A stretch of DNA of 64,000 bases. Source: Fluviicola sp. XM-24bin1. Its GTDB lineage: Bacteria; Bacteroidota; Bacteroidia; Flavobacteriales_D; Crocinitomicaceae. The notes beneath the pieces were generated by a model, which did not search any database, was not told where the DNA came from, and worked only from the letters and a program-made list of their open reading frames with translations. The translations under genes and the position numbers were made by a program. This document shows, piece after piece, positions 17,878 to 27,154 of the stretch; position 1 is the first letter of the stretch; every line of letters starts with the position of its first letter. Location: the NCBI GenBank assembly GCA_003149635.1, contig QCWI01000009.1, forward strand, positions 1 to 64,000. Reading direction: 5' to 3'.

Positions 17878-19023
17878 ATGGATAAGCAGCTTATAGGACA
17901 TACGCACCGTCTTGGTATTCTGGGAGGTGGACAATTGGGACGAATGTTGATTCAGGAAGCCATCAGTTACGATATTCACGTGCACATCATGGAGAATCAA
18001 GATGATGCGCCCAGTAGCAAAATCGCGACTTCGTTTACCAAAGGGGATATTACGAATTACGATGATGTCATGGCCTTCGGAAAAGACATGGATGTGCTTA
18101 CCGTTGAGATTGAAAACGTGAATATCGGTGCGCTCTATGATCTCGAAAAACAAGGCGTTAAAGTATATCCACAACCACGTGTACTTGAAATCATTAAAGA
18201 CAAGGGAACGCAAAAGGAATTTTATGCCAAGAACGGGATCCCAACATCTGATTTTGAATTGTTCGCAGAGAATCCTAATATGGAGGAACTTGCCGATAAA
18301 ATCCCATTTGTTCACAAGCTAAGAACAGGTGGTTATGATGGAAAAGGTGTTCAGATTATTCGTTCGGAAGAAGATTTGAAAAACTGTTTTACCGATCCAA
18401 GTCTTGCCGAAGTTTTGGTTCCTTTTGAAAAGGAGTTATCCGTAATTGTGGCGCGAAACGAACGTGGACAAACTGCGACGTATCCAACCGTAGAATGTGA
18501 ATTCAACGAAGCCAATTTGGTAGCGTATCTTTTCTCACCGGCGGATGTATCCAAGGAAATTGAAGAAAAAGCGACGGAGGTGGCCATCGATGTCATTAAC
18601 AAACTTGAAATGGTGGGAATTCTCGCGGTAGAATTATTCCTGACAAAGGAAGGTGACATCCTAGTGAATGAAGTAGCACCGCGCCCTCACAATAGCGGAC
18701 ATCATACCATTGAATGTAATACGACTTCTCAATTCGAGCAGCACATGCGATCTGTAATGAACATGCCGTTGGGAGCAACACGCATGATTCAAGCTGGAGC
18801 CATGCTGAATTTAATCGGTAGCGAAGGATACACAGGAGATGCTGTTTATGAAGGAATGGATAGCATTTTGGAATATCCGGGAGTCCATCCTCACATTTAC
18901 GGTAAAACGACTACGAAACCTTATCGAAAAATGGGACATATTACCGTTTCTGCTCCGACAATTGAAGAGGCAAAATCCATTGCTGGAAAAATTAAAGACC
19001 GTGTTCGGGTAATTGCTTCGTAA
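17878..19023 (+). CDS. purK: N5-carboxyaminoimidazole ribonucleotide synthase
   Basis: PurK converts AIR, bicarbonate and ATP to N5-CAIR in purine synthesis. The start RLGILGGGQLGRM is the family's N-terminal nucleotide loop. An ATP-grasp core follows (VHKLRTGGYDGKGVQII, ILVNEVAPRPHNSGHHTIE). From the ATG at 17878 it has 381 residues, the usual length. The frame is open upstream to 17791, but that part overlaps hpt and has no family match. PurE is not in the window. Confidence 0.96.
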   Translation: MDKQLIGHTHRLGILGGGQLGRMLIQEAISYDIHVHIMENQDDAPSSKIATSFTKGDITNYDDVMAFGKDMDVLTVEIENVNIGALYDLEKQGVKVYPQPRVLEIIKDKGTQKEFYAKNGIPTSDFELFAENPNMEELADKIPFVHKLRTGGYDGKGVQIIRSEEDLKNCFTDPSLAEVLVPFEKELSVIVARNERGQTATYPTVECEFNEANLVAYLFSPADVSKEIEEKATEVAIDVINKLEMVGILAVELFLTKEGDILVNEVAPRPHNSGHHTIECNTTSQFEQHMRSVMNMPLGATRMIQAGAMLNLIGSEGYTGDAVYEGMDSILEYPGVHPHIYGKTTTKPYRKMGHITVSAPTIEEAKSIAGKIKDRVRVIAS

Positions 19024-19070
19024 ATCCCACTGTGTTTCGCAGAATTTGATTAATTTTCAGTTACTGCGCT

Positions 19071-22000
19071 ATGGGAAAATTGCGATTCTACTTAACTCTA
19101 TTGACTTTTGGTCTCGTCACCCAATCGCAGGCACAGCTATATACTTTCCGAAACTTTAATCACCGCGATGGACTGCATACCGTGGCCGTAAAATGTACCG
19201 AGCAATCAGATGACGGTTACATTTGGATTGGTACAGAAGGTACACCTCTCGTTCGCTTTGATGGAAAAGAATTTATTGAAATTCGTGTCGAAGGGCAAGA
19301 TTTTGATCACCACATTTCAGACCTCGAATACTATCGGGATACTGTATTTTTTGCCTCCCAGTACAAAGGATTTTACGCATACGTTCCCAAATCGAACAAA
19401 TACATAAAATTCGACTACGATCGAACTGGAGGTGGCGATGCCTTAGCCTTCATCAATGTTGGGAATAGAAAATATGGCGTTTCCGGTCGAAAAATCTGGA
19501 GCATCTCTAAAAAAGGAACCAAAGCCCTTTTCACCTTCGATCGCTACACCAAATTGCATCACTATCAAGTGGTGAAAGATTGGGTGGTGCTCTTTACTTC
19601 CAAAGGAAATTATGTACTGAAAGGTAACAAGGTGGAACCGTTGCACAAGATTCTCGGTATGCCGCAGAATTCCATCAATGATTTTCGATTCGGACATGTC
19701 CTTCGTAACAAATTGGTGTTATGTAATGATACGGGAACAGAATGGCTGGAAGTGGGAATTTCATCCAAAGGAAGCCTGGTGCAGCAGAAGCGTTTTTCGC
19801 GCGATTCTGTTCTCCTAGAAGGTGAAGTGATTACCTCCTATTACTTAGACGAAGGCGGTCAGAAAATCATCGCCCTCACTAACAAAGGAGACGTGTACAA
19901 AGTAGTGGATTGCCAATTGCGCATTGTTCCACACAATTATACTGGATCGATTGAATCACCTGAGGATGTCATGATTGACCTCAACGGAGATTACTGGGTA
20001 AGTTCGAGCCTCAACGGGTTGTATAAAATCTCACTAGAACCGTTCACAAAAATTCGATTGCACCCACTCTACGAGTCCTCGGAAATCATTTTCCCGTACC
20101 TGACAAGTCGCAGGGACATTGTTATTGGATTGCGAAGCGGAACTACCAAAATTGGAAACTTCGCCGAGCCTAGATTTGAGACCTTCCCGTTCGTGACACT
20201 TTGCGCAGCATCTTTCGGAACAGAAGAATACTTGGGAACCAACGTTGGGGTGAAAAAGTTAACGCGTACCGAGAACGGATTGGTAATTGAAGACCTCCTT
20301 TTCAACAACGAGAAAATCAATTTCATATTTGGAGAGCGCGATTACTTGTGGATCGGCGTCGCTGGTAAAGGCCTCTTCAAAGTTCATAAGTATGAGATGG
20401 TTCCGAAAAGCGTCAAATTCGCTTCTGGGAAAGGCCCTCAATACTTCTATACAGGTCAATTATCCGGCGATGGCAAGAAGATGTTCTTCGGAACGAATAG
20501 TGGAATTTTTTACACCGATAAAAAAGGAATGACCCTGTACTCGTTGGATACTGGCGAAGGAATGGGAAGTTATTCTGGTGTGTCTACGAAAGATGTATAT
20601 GGGACGGTTTGGTTCACAATGGAAAAGGGAATTATTGGCGTTACGAAAAACGGCGAAACCCGAACCATTCGTGGTGAAGATTACTTCGTAACGAACTTGT
20701 ATTATACGCTTTCCGCGGATCGCTTAGGGAACTTGATTGTTGGTACCAATCGCGGGGTGCGTATCTTGAAGGTGGATAAAAACGGATATGTAATCAGTAA
20801 CTCTGAATACGATGCGGATTCTGGTTTTGGCGGATATGAAACCCACATGCGTTCTCAGTTCCAAAACGATAACAGCATCTACATCGGAACCGTCGAAGGG
20901 CTTTTCTTAATCAATACCGATATTCTGGACGAGTTAAAAGTGCCAATCCGTCCTGTGATTCATCAATTGGCTTCCGAAAATATCGACGGTACAGATGAAA
21001 AGAATTCCTTCCGATTCAAACTCAATGTCAACAACCCGAAAAGCGGTAAAATTAGCTACGAATATCGTTTGCTCGGATCCAGTGATGAAGATTGGAAAAA
21101 GCTCAAAACGGCGGAATTAAACCTTTTCAATCTTAACTCTGGAACGTACACCTTGGAAGTTAGAGCTTCACATGATGGTCGTCACTACAGTCCGGTCGCA
21201 AGACAAGTAATTGAGGTCCCAGGTAACATTTGGGGTTCTGCTTGGATTGTCCTAGCTGTAATCATCGTAATTGCCTTGTTGAATTTCTTCTTGGTTCGAT
21301 TCAACCGAAGATTGGACCACGGTTCGCTGATTCGAACGCAAGACATGGACGTTCACAGCAGAATGGCACCCGTGATTATTCTTTTGGGAATCGTTGCTGT
21401 AGCAGGAACACACATTCTGGCACCACTAATGAACGAGCAATTGGAATTGCATTTGCCGCCTCTTCTGGGAATGGTGGGTGTGCTTACTGCCTTGTTCTTC
21501 CTTGCCCGTTCTTTGGTTAATTCAGACCGAAAGTATTTACTCAACCGACTGTTGATCGTCGCAATTTCCATTGTGATTCTTTACCAGATGTATGAGTCAT
21601 ATATTACCGATTTGCATCCCTTCCATTTATTGGGAATCGTGTTGACCTGCCTGATCGTCCCTTACTTCATTCACGGCATTAAAGGAATGATGGTCTTTAC
21701 ATCGGCTTTGACCGTTTGTGCGGTGTTCTTATTGATCGCTGTTGAAAATCCTGTATATCCGAAACCCTACGTGGGAATCGCCTACTCTATTCTGGTAATC
21801 TTACTCATCTTTAGTAGCTTCTTGCGATCGAATTCACTAGAGCGATTGCTTTTCATTTCTGGAATTGTCAACAGGGGGAATCTACCGGCTATTGCTTTCA
21901 ATTCAAAAGGAAAAATCATCTACGCCAGTGAGAATATCAACCATTTCTGTGATATCTCTCACGAGCAACTGATCAATCAAGATGTTTCCATATTGAACCA

Positions 22001-23345
22001 ATTCGTTCCTTACGATGGTCAGTACAAGAACGTAGACGTATTAAAAGACTTCGAAGATGGAAACAATTACGTAGTTCCAATGCTAGATCCTGCTGGAAAA
22101 GTTCGCTGGATCGAATGGCAGTACAAAGAGTTTGGCGAGGATACTAAAGTAATGATGGGACAGGAAATCTCCGAGAAGATGGAGTTGGAGAACACCTACG
22201 AATTACTCGTTCAAAACGCCGAAGATTTCATTTATCGATGCGACACGGAAGGAAACTTCATTTTCGCGAACAACATCATTTTCGAACGTTTGGGGTATGC
22301 CAAAACTGACATTATTGGAAAAGATTCCATTTCCATCGTTCCGGACGATTTCCAAGAGGAAGTACGACAATTCTACAGAGATCATTTCTTAGAGCGTAAA
22401 ACTTCTTCCTACAAGGAGTTCCCGATCATGTCCAAGGACGAAGAAATCATTTGGATTGGTCAGCACGTTACCACGATCTTCGCACCGGGATCACAAGCGT
22501 ACATCAACGGATTCATTGCACTCGCCCGTGATATCACATCCATACGAAGACAACAACAATTGATTCAAGATCAGAGAGATGATATTACAGCAAGTATCAA
22601 CTATGCGAAACGAATTCAGTTCAATTTGCTTCCGCACGAGCGATACTTTACCTCCGGTTTCCGCGAGCACTTCATCATTTACAAACCAAAGGATATTGTC
22701 TCTGGAGATTTCTATTGGATGGAAACGATTGGAGAAACCACGGTATTTGCGCTCGGAGATTGTACAGGTCACGGGGTTCCAGGAGCATTTATGACCTTGC
22801 TCGGAATCAACCTCTTGAACAGTATTGTCAAGGAGAATAACATCTTAGACCCTGGAAAAATATTGGATGAACTTGACAAACGATTGCTGGACATCCTGCC
22901 TAGAAACTCTCATCAAAATAGTCTGAACGATGGAATGGAAATGACCATTTGTGCCATCAACGAAGACAGCGATGATATGGCATATGCATGTGCTGGTTCC
23001 CGCTTCCTCATTCATACCGAAGAAACCTTCACTATGCTGAAAGGTGACAACAAGCATATTGGCGATAGCGCTCCAGATGATTTCAAATTCTATTCAACGC
23101 ATTACACCACATTTAAGCACAATGATTTGGTGTACTTGTTCTCTGACGGGTTGCAAGATCAATTTGGCGGCGATAACGATAAGAAATTTACCTTCCGTCG
23201 CGTTCTTGGATTACTCGAAGACAACGCAAGCCTGCCGCTTCCAGATCAGCGAAAGAATATTGAAGATGCGATCAATGATTGGGTTGGAACCAGCGAACAA
23301 ACAGACGATATCACCTTAATTTCCATCAAGAAAAGAATTACTTAA
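19071..23345 (+). CDS. Propeller/Y_Y_Y sensor with membrane region, PAS domains and SpoIIE-type PP2C phosphatase
   Basis: This 1424-residue protein has a signal peptide and then repeated beta-propeller blades (for example GYIWIGTEG, DYLWIGVAGKGLF) over about 25-630. A Y_Y_Y domain (640-715) and a helix (722-742) follow, then a block of hydrophobic helices (764-920). Next are two PAS regions (about 935-1010 and 1040-1150), a short coiled coil and a SpoIIE PP2C domain (SGDFYWME, GDCTGHGVPGAFM near 1229, FSDGLQDQ). It should sense an external signal and dephosphorylate a cytosolic target, probably an anti-sigma-antagonist-like protein. No kinase or STAS partner lies nearby. Confidence 0.88.
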   Translation: MGKLRFYLTLLTFGLVTQSQAQLYTFRNFNHRDGLHTVAVKCTEQSDDGYIWIGTEGTPLVRFDGKEFIEIRVEGQDFDHHISDLEYYRDTVFFASQYKGFYAYVPKSNKYIKFDYDRTGGGDALAFINVGNRKYGVSGRKIWSISKKGTKALFTFDRYTKLHHYQVVKDWVVLFTSKGNYVLKGNKVEPLHKILGMPQNSINDFRFGHVLRNKLVLCNDTGTEWLEVGISSKGSLVQQKRFSRDSVLLEGEVITSYYLDEGGQKIIALTNKGDVYKVVDCQLRIVPHNYTGSIESPEDVMIDLNGDYWVSSSLNGLYKISLEPFTKIRLHPLYESSEIIFPYLTSRRDIVIGLRSGTTKIGNFAEPRFETFPFVTLCAASFGTEEYLGTNVGVKKLTRTENGLVIEDLLFNNEKINFIFGERDYLWIGVAGKGLFKVHKYEMVPKSVKFASGKGPQYFYTGQLSGDGKKMFFGTNSGIFYTDKKGMTLYSLDTGEGMGSYSGVSTKDVYGTVWFTMEKGIIGVTKNGETRTIRGEDYFVTNLYYTLSADRLGNLIVGTNRGVRILKVDKNGYVISNSEYDADSGFGGYETHMRSQFQNDNSIYIGTVEGLFLINTDILDELKVPIRPVIHQLASENIDGTDEKNSFRFKLNVNNPKSGKISYEYRLLGSSDEDWKKLKTAELNLFNLNSGTYTLEVRASHDGRHYSPVARQVIEVPGNIWGSAWIVLAVIIVIALLNFFLVRFNRRLDHGSLIRTQDMDVHSRMAPVIILLGIVAVAGTHILAPLMNEQLELHLPPLLGMVGVLTALFFLARSLVNSDRKYLLNRLLIVAISIVILYQMYESYITDLHPFHLLGIVLTCLIVPYFIHGIKGMMVFTSALTVCAVFLLIAVENPVYPKPYVGIAYSILVILLIFSSFLRSNSLERLLFISGIVNRGNLPAIAFNSKGKIIYASENINHFCDISHEQLINQDVSILNQFVPYDGQYKNVDVLKDFEDGNNYVVPMLDPAGKVRWIEWQYKEFGEDTKVMMGQEISEKMELENTYELLVQNAEDFIYRCDTEGNFIFANNIIFERLGYAKTDIIGKDSISIVPDDFQEEVRQFYRDHFLERKTSSYKEFPIMSKDEEIIWIGQHVTTIFAPGSQAYINGFIALARDITSIRRQQQLIQDQRDDITASINYAKRIQFNLLPHERYFTSGFREHFIIYKPKDIVSGDFYWMETIGETTVFALGDCTGHGVPGAFMTLLGINLLNSIVKENNILDPGKILDELDKRLLDILPRNSHQNSLNDGMEMTICAINEDSDDMAYACAGSRFLIHTEETFTMLKGDNKHIGDSAPDDFKFYSTHYTTFKHNDLVYLFSDGLQDQFGGDNDKKFTFRRVLGLLEDNASLPLPDQRKNIEDAINDWVGTSEQTDDITLISIKKRIT

Positions 23346-23765
23346 ATGGCCGGAGAAACAATCCGAATTTGCCGTCGCGAAACCTTCAATGCCGCTCACC
23401 GCTTGTATCGCAAGGAATGGTCTGACGAAAAGAACTACGAAGTTTTTGGTAAATGCAGTCACCCCAATTATCATGGACACAACTACGTCATTGAAGTTTG
23501 GCTGGAAGGGCCGATCGATCCTGTCACAGGATATTTGATGGATTTGAAAGAACTGAAAACCATCATTCAGAGAGAAGTCTGTGACCGATTTGACCACAGA
23601 AATTTCAATTTGGATTGCGAGGAGTTCAAGGATCGGATCCCAACAGCTGAAAATATCGCGGTAGTTTGTTGGCAACTCATCCAACCTCAATTGCCTGATA
23701 ACTTGAGACTTGAAGTTCACATTCAAGAGACAGAGAAAAACAAAGTCTCCTACAGCGGTGGTTAA
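23346..23765 (+). CDS. 6-pyruvoyltetrahydropterin synthase / 6-carboxytetrahydropterin synthase family (QueD-like)
   Basis: The 139-residue enzyme has the zinc triad His18 (FNAAHRL), His43 and His45 (YHGHNY), and a catalytic Cys37 in GKCSHPNYHGHNY. It converts 7,8-dihydroneopterin triphosphate either to 6-carboxytetrahydropterin (queuosine route) or to 6-pyruvoyltetrahydropterin. The loop between Cys and HGH is closer to eukaryotic-type PTPS than to E. coli QueD, so the product is open. The ATG directly follows the stop of the sensor phosphatase gene. No other queuosine gene is seen here. Confidence 0.85.
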   Translation: MAGETIRICRRETFNAAHRLYRKEWSDEKNYEVFGKCSHPNYHGHNYVIEVWLEGPIDPVTGYLMDLKELKTIIQREVCDRFDHRNFNLDCEEFKDRIPTAENIAVVCWQLIQPQLPDNLRLEVHIQETEKNKVSYSGG

Positions 23766-23793
23766 TTGGCACTGGCTTTGCAGAATGGCACGC

Positions 23794-24561
23794 ATGAAAA
23801 AATTTGCATACCTCCTAGCCATTCCCATAGCTTTCGCTTGCTCACAGGCCATCGAGCAAAACATTCAGAACGCCCGGGATAACGAGCCCACATCCTTAGA
23901 AAAATACTATCATTCGAACGTGAACGATACAGTTGCCAGTACATCTGTCGGAAGTGTTGGAAACGGGAGTTTACAGAATGCCACGTTGATCCCATTTAAA
24001 GGCGAAAACTTCGAATACTTCGACAAATCCAGTTATCTCGGCGGAAGAGCATTTACAAATAGTAAAGTAGCCGAAATTACAGTCAATACCTATCAAGCAT
24101 TACTGGATCAAGGTGTCGATCGTAAATTCAAAGTAATGGAATTCTCCAACAAAGAGGGCGGAAAAATGTTCCCGCATCGGACGCATCAAAATGGACTAAG
24201 CGTCGATTATATGATGCCCTTGAAAAAGGACGGTGTACCGTACTATGAATTAGATAAAAAAGGTGCGAGTCATTACTTAATGGACTTCGATACCGGAGGA
24301 AGATATGTGGAAGACACTAATGTTTCCATCGATTTCAATATGGCCGCTCGTCACATTTTGGAGCTGGACAAACAAGCCCGAAAAAAAGGCATGAAAATTC
24401 ATAAAGTAATCTTCAATACTGACTTAAAAGATGAGCTCTACGAAAGTGAATATGGGAAGAAGCTTAAATCCAGTGGAATCTATATCACTCGCAATCTTTC
24501 CAAGCTCATCAACGACTTGCACGATGATCATTATCATGTAGATTTTGTTAAATTGCAGTAA
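23794..24561 (+). CDS. Lipoprotein resembling penicillin-insensitive murein endopeptidase (MepA, LAS metallopeptidase)
   Basis: From ATG 23794 (or 23785, three codons earlier) the protein has about 255 residues. A lipoprotein-type signal ends AFACS. The mature part has the LAS metal motif HRTHQNGLSVDYMMP and a C-terminal DDHYHVDF, matching the HxxHQxGxxVD and HxHVxF patterns of MepA-type peptidases. These cut D-Ala-DAP cross-links in peptidoglycan. The frame is open back to 23710, but that overlaps the QueD-like gene. It forms an apparent operon with the QueD-like gene and the next lipoprotein gene. Confidence 0.65.
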   Translation: MKKFAYLLAIPIAFACSQAIEQNIQNARDNEPTSLEKYYHSNVNDTVASTSVGSVGNGSLQNATLIPFKGENFEYFDKSSYLGGRAFTNSKVAEITVNTYQALLDQGVDRKFKVMEFSNKEGGKMFPHRTHQNGLSVDYMMPLKKDGVPYYELDKKGASHYLMDFDTGGRYVEDTNVSIDFNMAARHILELDKQARKKGMKIHKVIFNTDLKDELYESEYGKKLKSSGIYITRNLSKLINDLHDDHYHVDFVKLQ

Positions 24562-24579
24562 ATCAACAAACTACTCTGC

Positions 24580-25515
24580 GTGCGAATCGTACTGATCATC
24601 AGTCTTATATTTTTCTTTTTTACCTCCTGTGAAAACGATAAGGTAGAGCGCGTATTCCATACCAAAAACGTCATCATCGTAGTCATTGATGGCCCGCGTG
24701 TTACCGAGACTTGGAACGAACCCGGAAGACCTAACATTCCTTTTCAATCGGCGATGCTAAATGAAGGAGTGCTCTTGGAAAACTTCCGCAATGAAGGTCT
24801 TACATGGACTATGAACGGTCATTCTGCCATTACCACGGGGAATCATTTGAGCATCAACAATGGAGGAACGGAAATGCCTGATTTTCCGAGTATATTTCAG
24901 CTATTCCGCAGACAACACTATCTAGACTCGAACGATGTTTGGCTGGTAGCGAGCAAAGGAAAATTAGAAGCACTGGCGAATTGCAACGATTCCCTCTGGA
25001 TGAATAAGTTTATGCCTTCAACCAATTGCGGAATTGGGGCAGGCGGCATATTTAGCGGATACCGTGATGATAGCACGACCTTCGAAGTTGTCATGGATGT
25101 CATGGCAAATCATCACCCTAGATTAATGCTCGTGAACTTCAAAGAACCCGATGTTTCTGGACATCAAAATGACTCAACCGCGTACATCCAAGGCATTATC
25201 GATACCGACGTTTACGTCCAGAAAATCTGGCATTTCATCCAAAATGATCCGGTTTATGCAAACAATACAACGCTGATCATCACCAACGATCACGGACGAC
25301 ATTTAGATGGTGTTTCTGGTGGGTATGGTGGTCATGGAGATAATTGTGAAGGATGCAGACATATCACGATGCTTGGTCTTGGGCCCGATTTCAAGCAGTA
25401 TACGATCATCAAAGACAAATACAATCAAACGGATTTGACGGCGACTATTGCTGAAATCTTGGGAATCGACATGCCTCAATGTCAAGGAAGTCCCATCACA
25501 AAGTTATACCGCTGA
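24580..25515 (+). CDS. Alkaline-phosphatase-superfamily lipoprotein
   Basis: This 311-residue protein starts at GTG and has a short lipoprotein signal (FFFTSC). Metal ligands of the alkaline phosphatase/phosphodiesterase fold are visible: VIDGPR near residue 33, NGHSAITTG as the nucleophile region, EPDVSGHQND, and TNDHGRH followed by GGHGD. It is probably a periplasmic or surface metal-dependent hydrolase of phosphate or sulfate esters; the substrate is unknown. It lies 18 bases after the murein endopeptidase-like gene. The segment GDNCEGCRH adds a CxxC near the active site, which is unusual. Confidence 0.75.
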   Translation: MRIVLIISLIFFFFTSCENDKVERVFHTKNVIIVVIDGPRVTETWNEPGRPNIPFQSAMLNEGVLLENFRNEGLTWTMNGHSAITTGNHLSINNGGTEMPDFPSIFQLFRRQHYLDSNDVWLVASKGKLEALANCNDSLWMNKFMPSTNCGIGAGGIFSGYRDDSTTFEVVMDVMANHHPRLMLVNFKEPDVSGHQNDSTAYIQGIIDTDVYVQKIWHFIQNDPVYANNTTLIITNDHGRHLDGVSGGYGGHGDNCEGCRHITMLGLGPDFKQYTIIKDKYNQTDLTATIAEILGIDMPQCQGSPITKLYR

Positions 25516-25528
25516 TATAGAGTTGCAT

Positions 25529-25552
25529 TTCCTGCCTGCCGCAGGCGCGGCG
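25529..25552. repeat. GC-rich intergenic repeat, copy 2
   Basis: It matches 14702-14725 with one mismatch and again lies in a convergent gap (25516-25646). A second small inverted repeat, AGTTTAG and CTAAACT with a 10-base loop, follows at about 25580-25603. Confidence 0.6.
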
Positions 25553-25646
25553 GCTACGCTCAACGTGCTTATTCGCCTGAGTTTAGCATCTCGTGCCTAA
25601 ACTTACGTCTCTGTTCTTTCATCTTTTAGCGAAGCGGTCTTTCATC

Positions 25647-26027
25647 TCACTTCACATAATCCTGCTTATGAACTAACATGTACGTATCGTTGTCCATTTT
25701 TAGGTAGCCCTGTTCGTAGCAGAAATAGTAGACAGCTCCTTTCTTGGTTTCGTAAACGTTCGTGTAATAATGGAAATTAAATCCTTCTTCCGCCAGTGTG
25801 ATCCCACTCACGGTTTTCTTCCCACTTGGGTTCATTTGCGATAAAATCCGACGGTTCTTTCGCAAAATATTGTTAATTCGACGCATGTATTTCGTTGCAT
25901 CTTCGTTCAAACGATTGTTGTGTGTATTCCGACAATAATCGGAGCAAAATCGCTTGTCTTTGCGCCCGTGCAAAGCATCTCCGCACTCAGCACACTTTCG
26001 TTCTTCTATCCCTTTATTTACAGCCAT
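25647..26027 (-). CDS. Small zinc-ribbon protein, function unknown
   Basis: This is a protein of about 126 residues from ATG 26027, or 133 from ATG 26048. Its N-terminus holds a CAEC...CSDYC ribbon (CxxC and CxxxC), close to the DUF2116-type zinc finger. A basic helix follows (RRINNILRKNRRIL), and the C-terminal part has many aromatic residues (FNFHYYTNVY, YYFCYEQGYL). The basic helix suggests nucleic acid binding, which is inference. Similar proteins are, to my recollection, common in Bacteroidota without a role. It is divergent from the moxR-bat operon. Confidence 0.7.
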   Translation of the reverse strand: MAVNKGIEERKCAECGDALHGRKDKRFCSDYCRNTHNNRLNEDATKYMRRINNILRKNRRILSQMNPSGKKTVSGITLAEEGFNFHYYTNVYETKKGAVYYFCYEQGYLKMDNDTYMLVHKQDYVK

Positions 26028-26115
26028 TTCCGATAACAATGTTAACATTAATTAACAGCAAAACCAAGTAGACGGAAGCTATCTTTATAAACTTTACTTG
26101 CTCGATACTCAATCT

Positions 26116-27138
26116 ATGAATGACAATACGCAAAACGACTTAAACCCTGCGGAAGCCCTACGCATTTTAAGTGAACACATCGCAAAGGAAAATCCGGTGA
26201 TCGGAATGCTGCGCGAAGAAGTTGGAAAAGTAATCGTCGGTCAATCCTACATGGTAGATCGTTTGTTGATTGCCTTATTGGCCGATGGCCACGTACTTCT
26301 TGAAGGTGTTCCGGGATTGGCAAAAACGCTAGCAATTAAAACGCTTTCTGAAGCAATCAATGTGGAATTTAGTCGAATTCAGTTTACTCCCGACTTACTT
26401 CCTGCGGACGTTACGGGAACCTTGATTTACAATCAGAAAAGTGAATCATTCACCGTAAAAAAAGGGCCGATCTTCGCCAACTTCGTATTGGCAGATGAGA
26501 TCAACCGTGCTCCCGCGAAGGTTCAAAGTGCCTTGCTTGAAGCTATGCAGGAACGACAAATCACGATTGGCGACGAAACGTATCCTTTACCGAAACCATT
26601 TTTAGTACTGGCGACACAAAACCCTATCGAACAAGAAGGGACGTATCCGCTTCCTGAGGCACAAGTCGATCGATTTATGTTGAAGGTAAACCTTGGATAC
26701 CCTAGCCGTGAAGAAGAACGTCAAATTATTCGGGTAAATGTTCAGAAAGAAGGTCTACCGAAAGTCTCGAACGTGATTACCGTAGCCGACATAGAACGTT
26801 GTCGCGATTACGTGAAGCAGATTTACATCGATGAGAAAATTGAACATTATATCGTAGACTTGGTATATGCCAGCCGTCGTCCAGATGAATACGGATTGAG
26901 TGACCTTTCTCCTATGATTGGATTCGGTTGTTCGCCTCGTGCGAGTATCAACTTGGCGCTTGCATCCAAAGCCTACGCATTCTTGCAAGGTCGCGCTTTC
27001 GTAATCCCGGAAGATGTGCGTGCCATCGCTCAAGATGTTATGGGACACCGTATCGGATTGACGTACGAAGCAGAAGCAGAAAATATGTCCTCAAGCGACA
27101 TCGTAAATAAGATCATCAACAAAGTAGAAGTACCTTGA
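26116..27138 (+). CDS. MoxR-family AAA+ ATPase
   Basis: The 340-residue cytosolic ATPase has Walker A GVPGLAKT, Walker B VLADEINRAPAKVQSALLEAMQERQ and a sensor with ATQNPIEQEGTYPLPEAQ(V/L)DRF, all MoxR signatures. MoxR ATPases act as chaperones for von Willebrand A proteins. I take ATG 26116; the open frame reaches a TTG at 26098. It is the first gene of an eight-gene operon with DUF58 and batA-E, a pairing known to matter for aerotolerance and envelope stress in Bacteroides and other bacteria. Confidence 0.93.
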   Translation: MNDNTQNDLNPAEALRILSEHIAKENPVIGMLREEVGKVIVGQSYMVDRLLIALLADGHVLLEGVPGLAKTLAIKTLSEAINVEFSRIQFTPDLLPADVTGTLIYNQKSESFTVKKGPIFANFVLADEINRAPAKVQSALLEAMQERQITIGDETYPLPKPFLVLATQNPIEQEGTYPLPEAQVDRFMLKVNLGYPSREEERQIIRVNVQKEGLPKVSNVITVADIERCRDYVKQIYIDEKIEHYIVDLVYASRRPDEYGLSDLSPMIGFGCSPRASINLALASKAYAFLQGRAFVIPEDVRAIAQDVMGHRIGLTYEAEAENMSSSDIVNKIINKVEVP

Positions 27139-27154
27139 TCATAGATCAAACCGC

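Noticed and set aside
23316-23864. Antisense open frame of 182 residues over the QueD-like gene
   Set aside because: The plus strand carries an intact enzyme with zinc ligands. The antisense translation has no recognisable domain.
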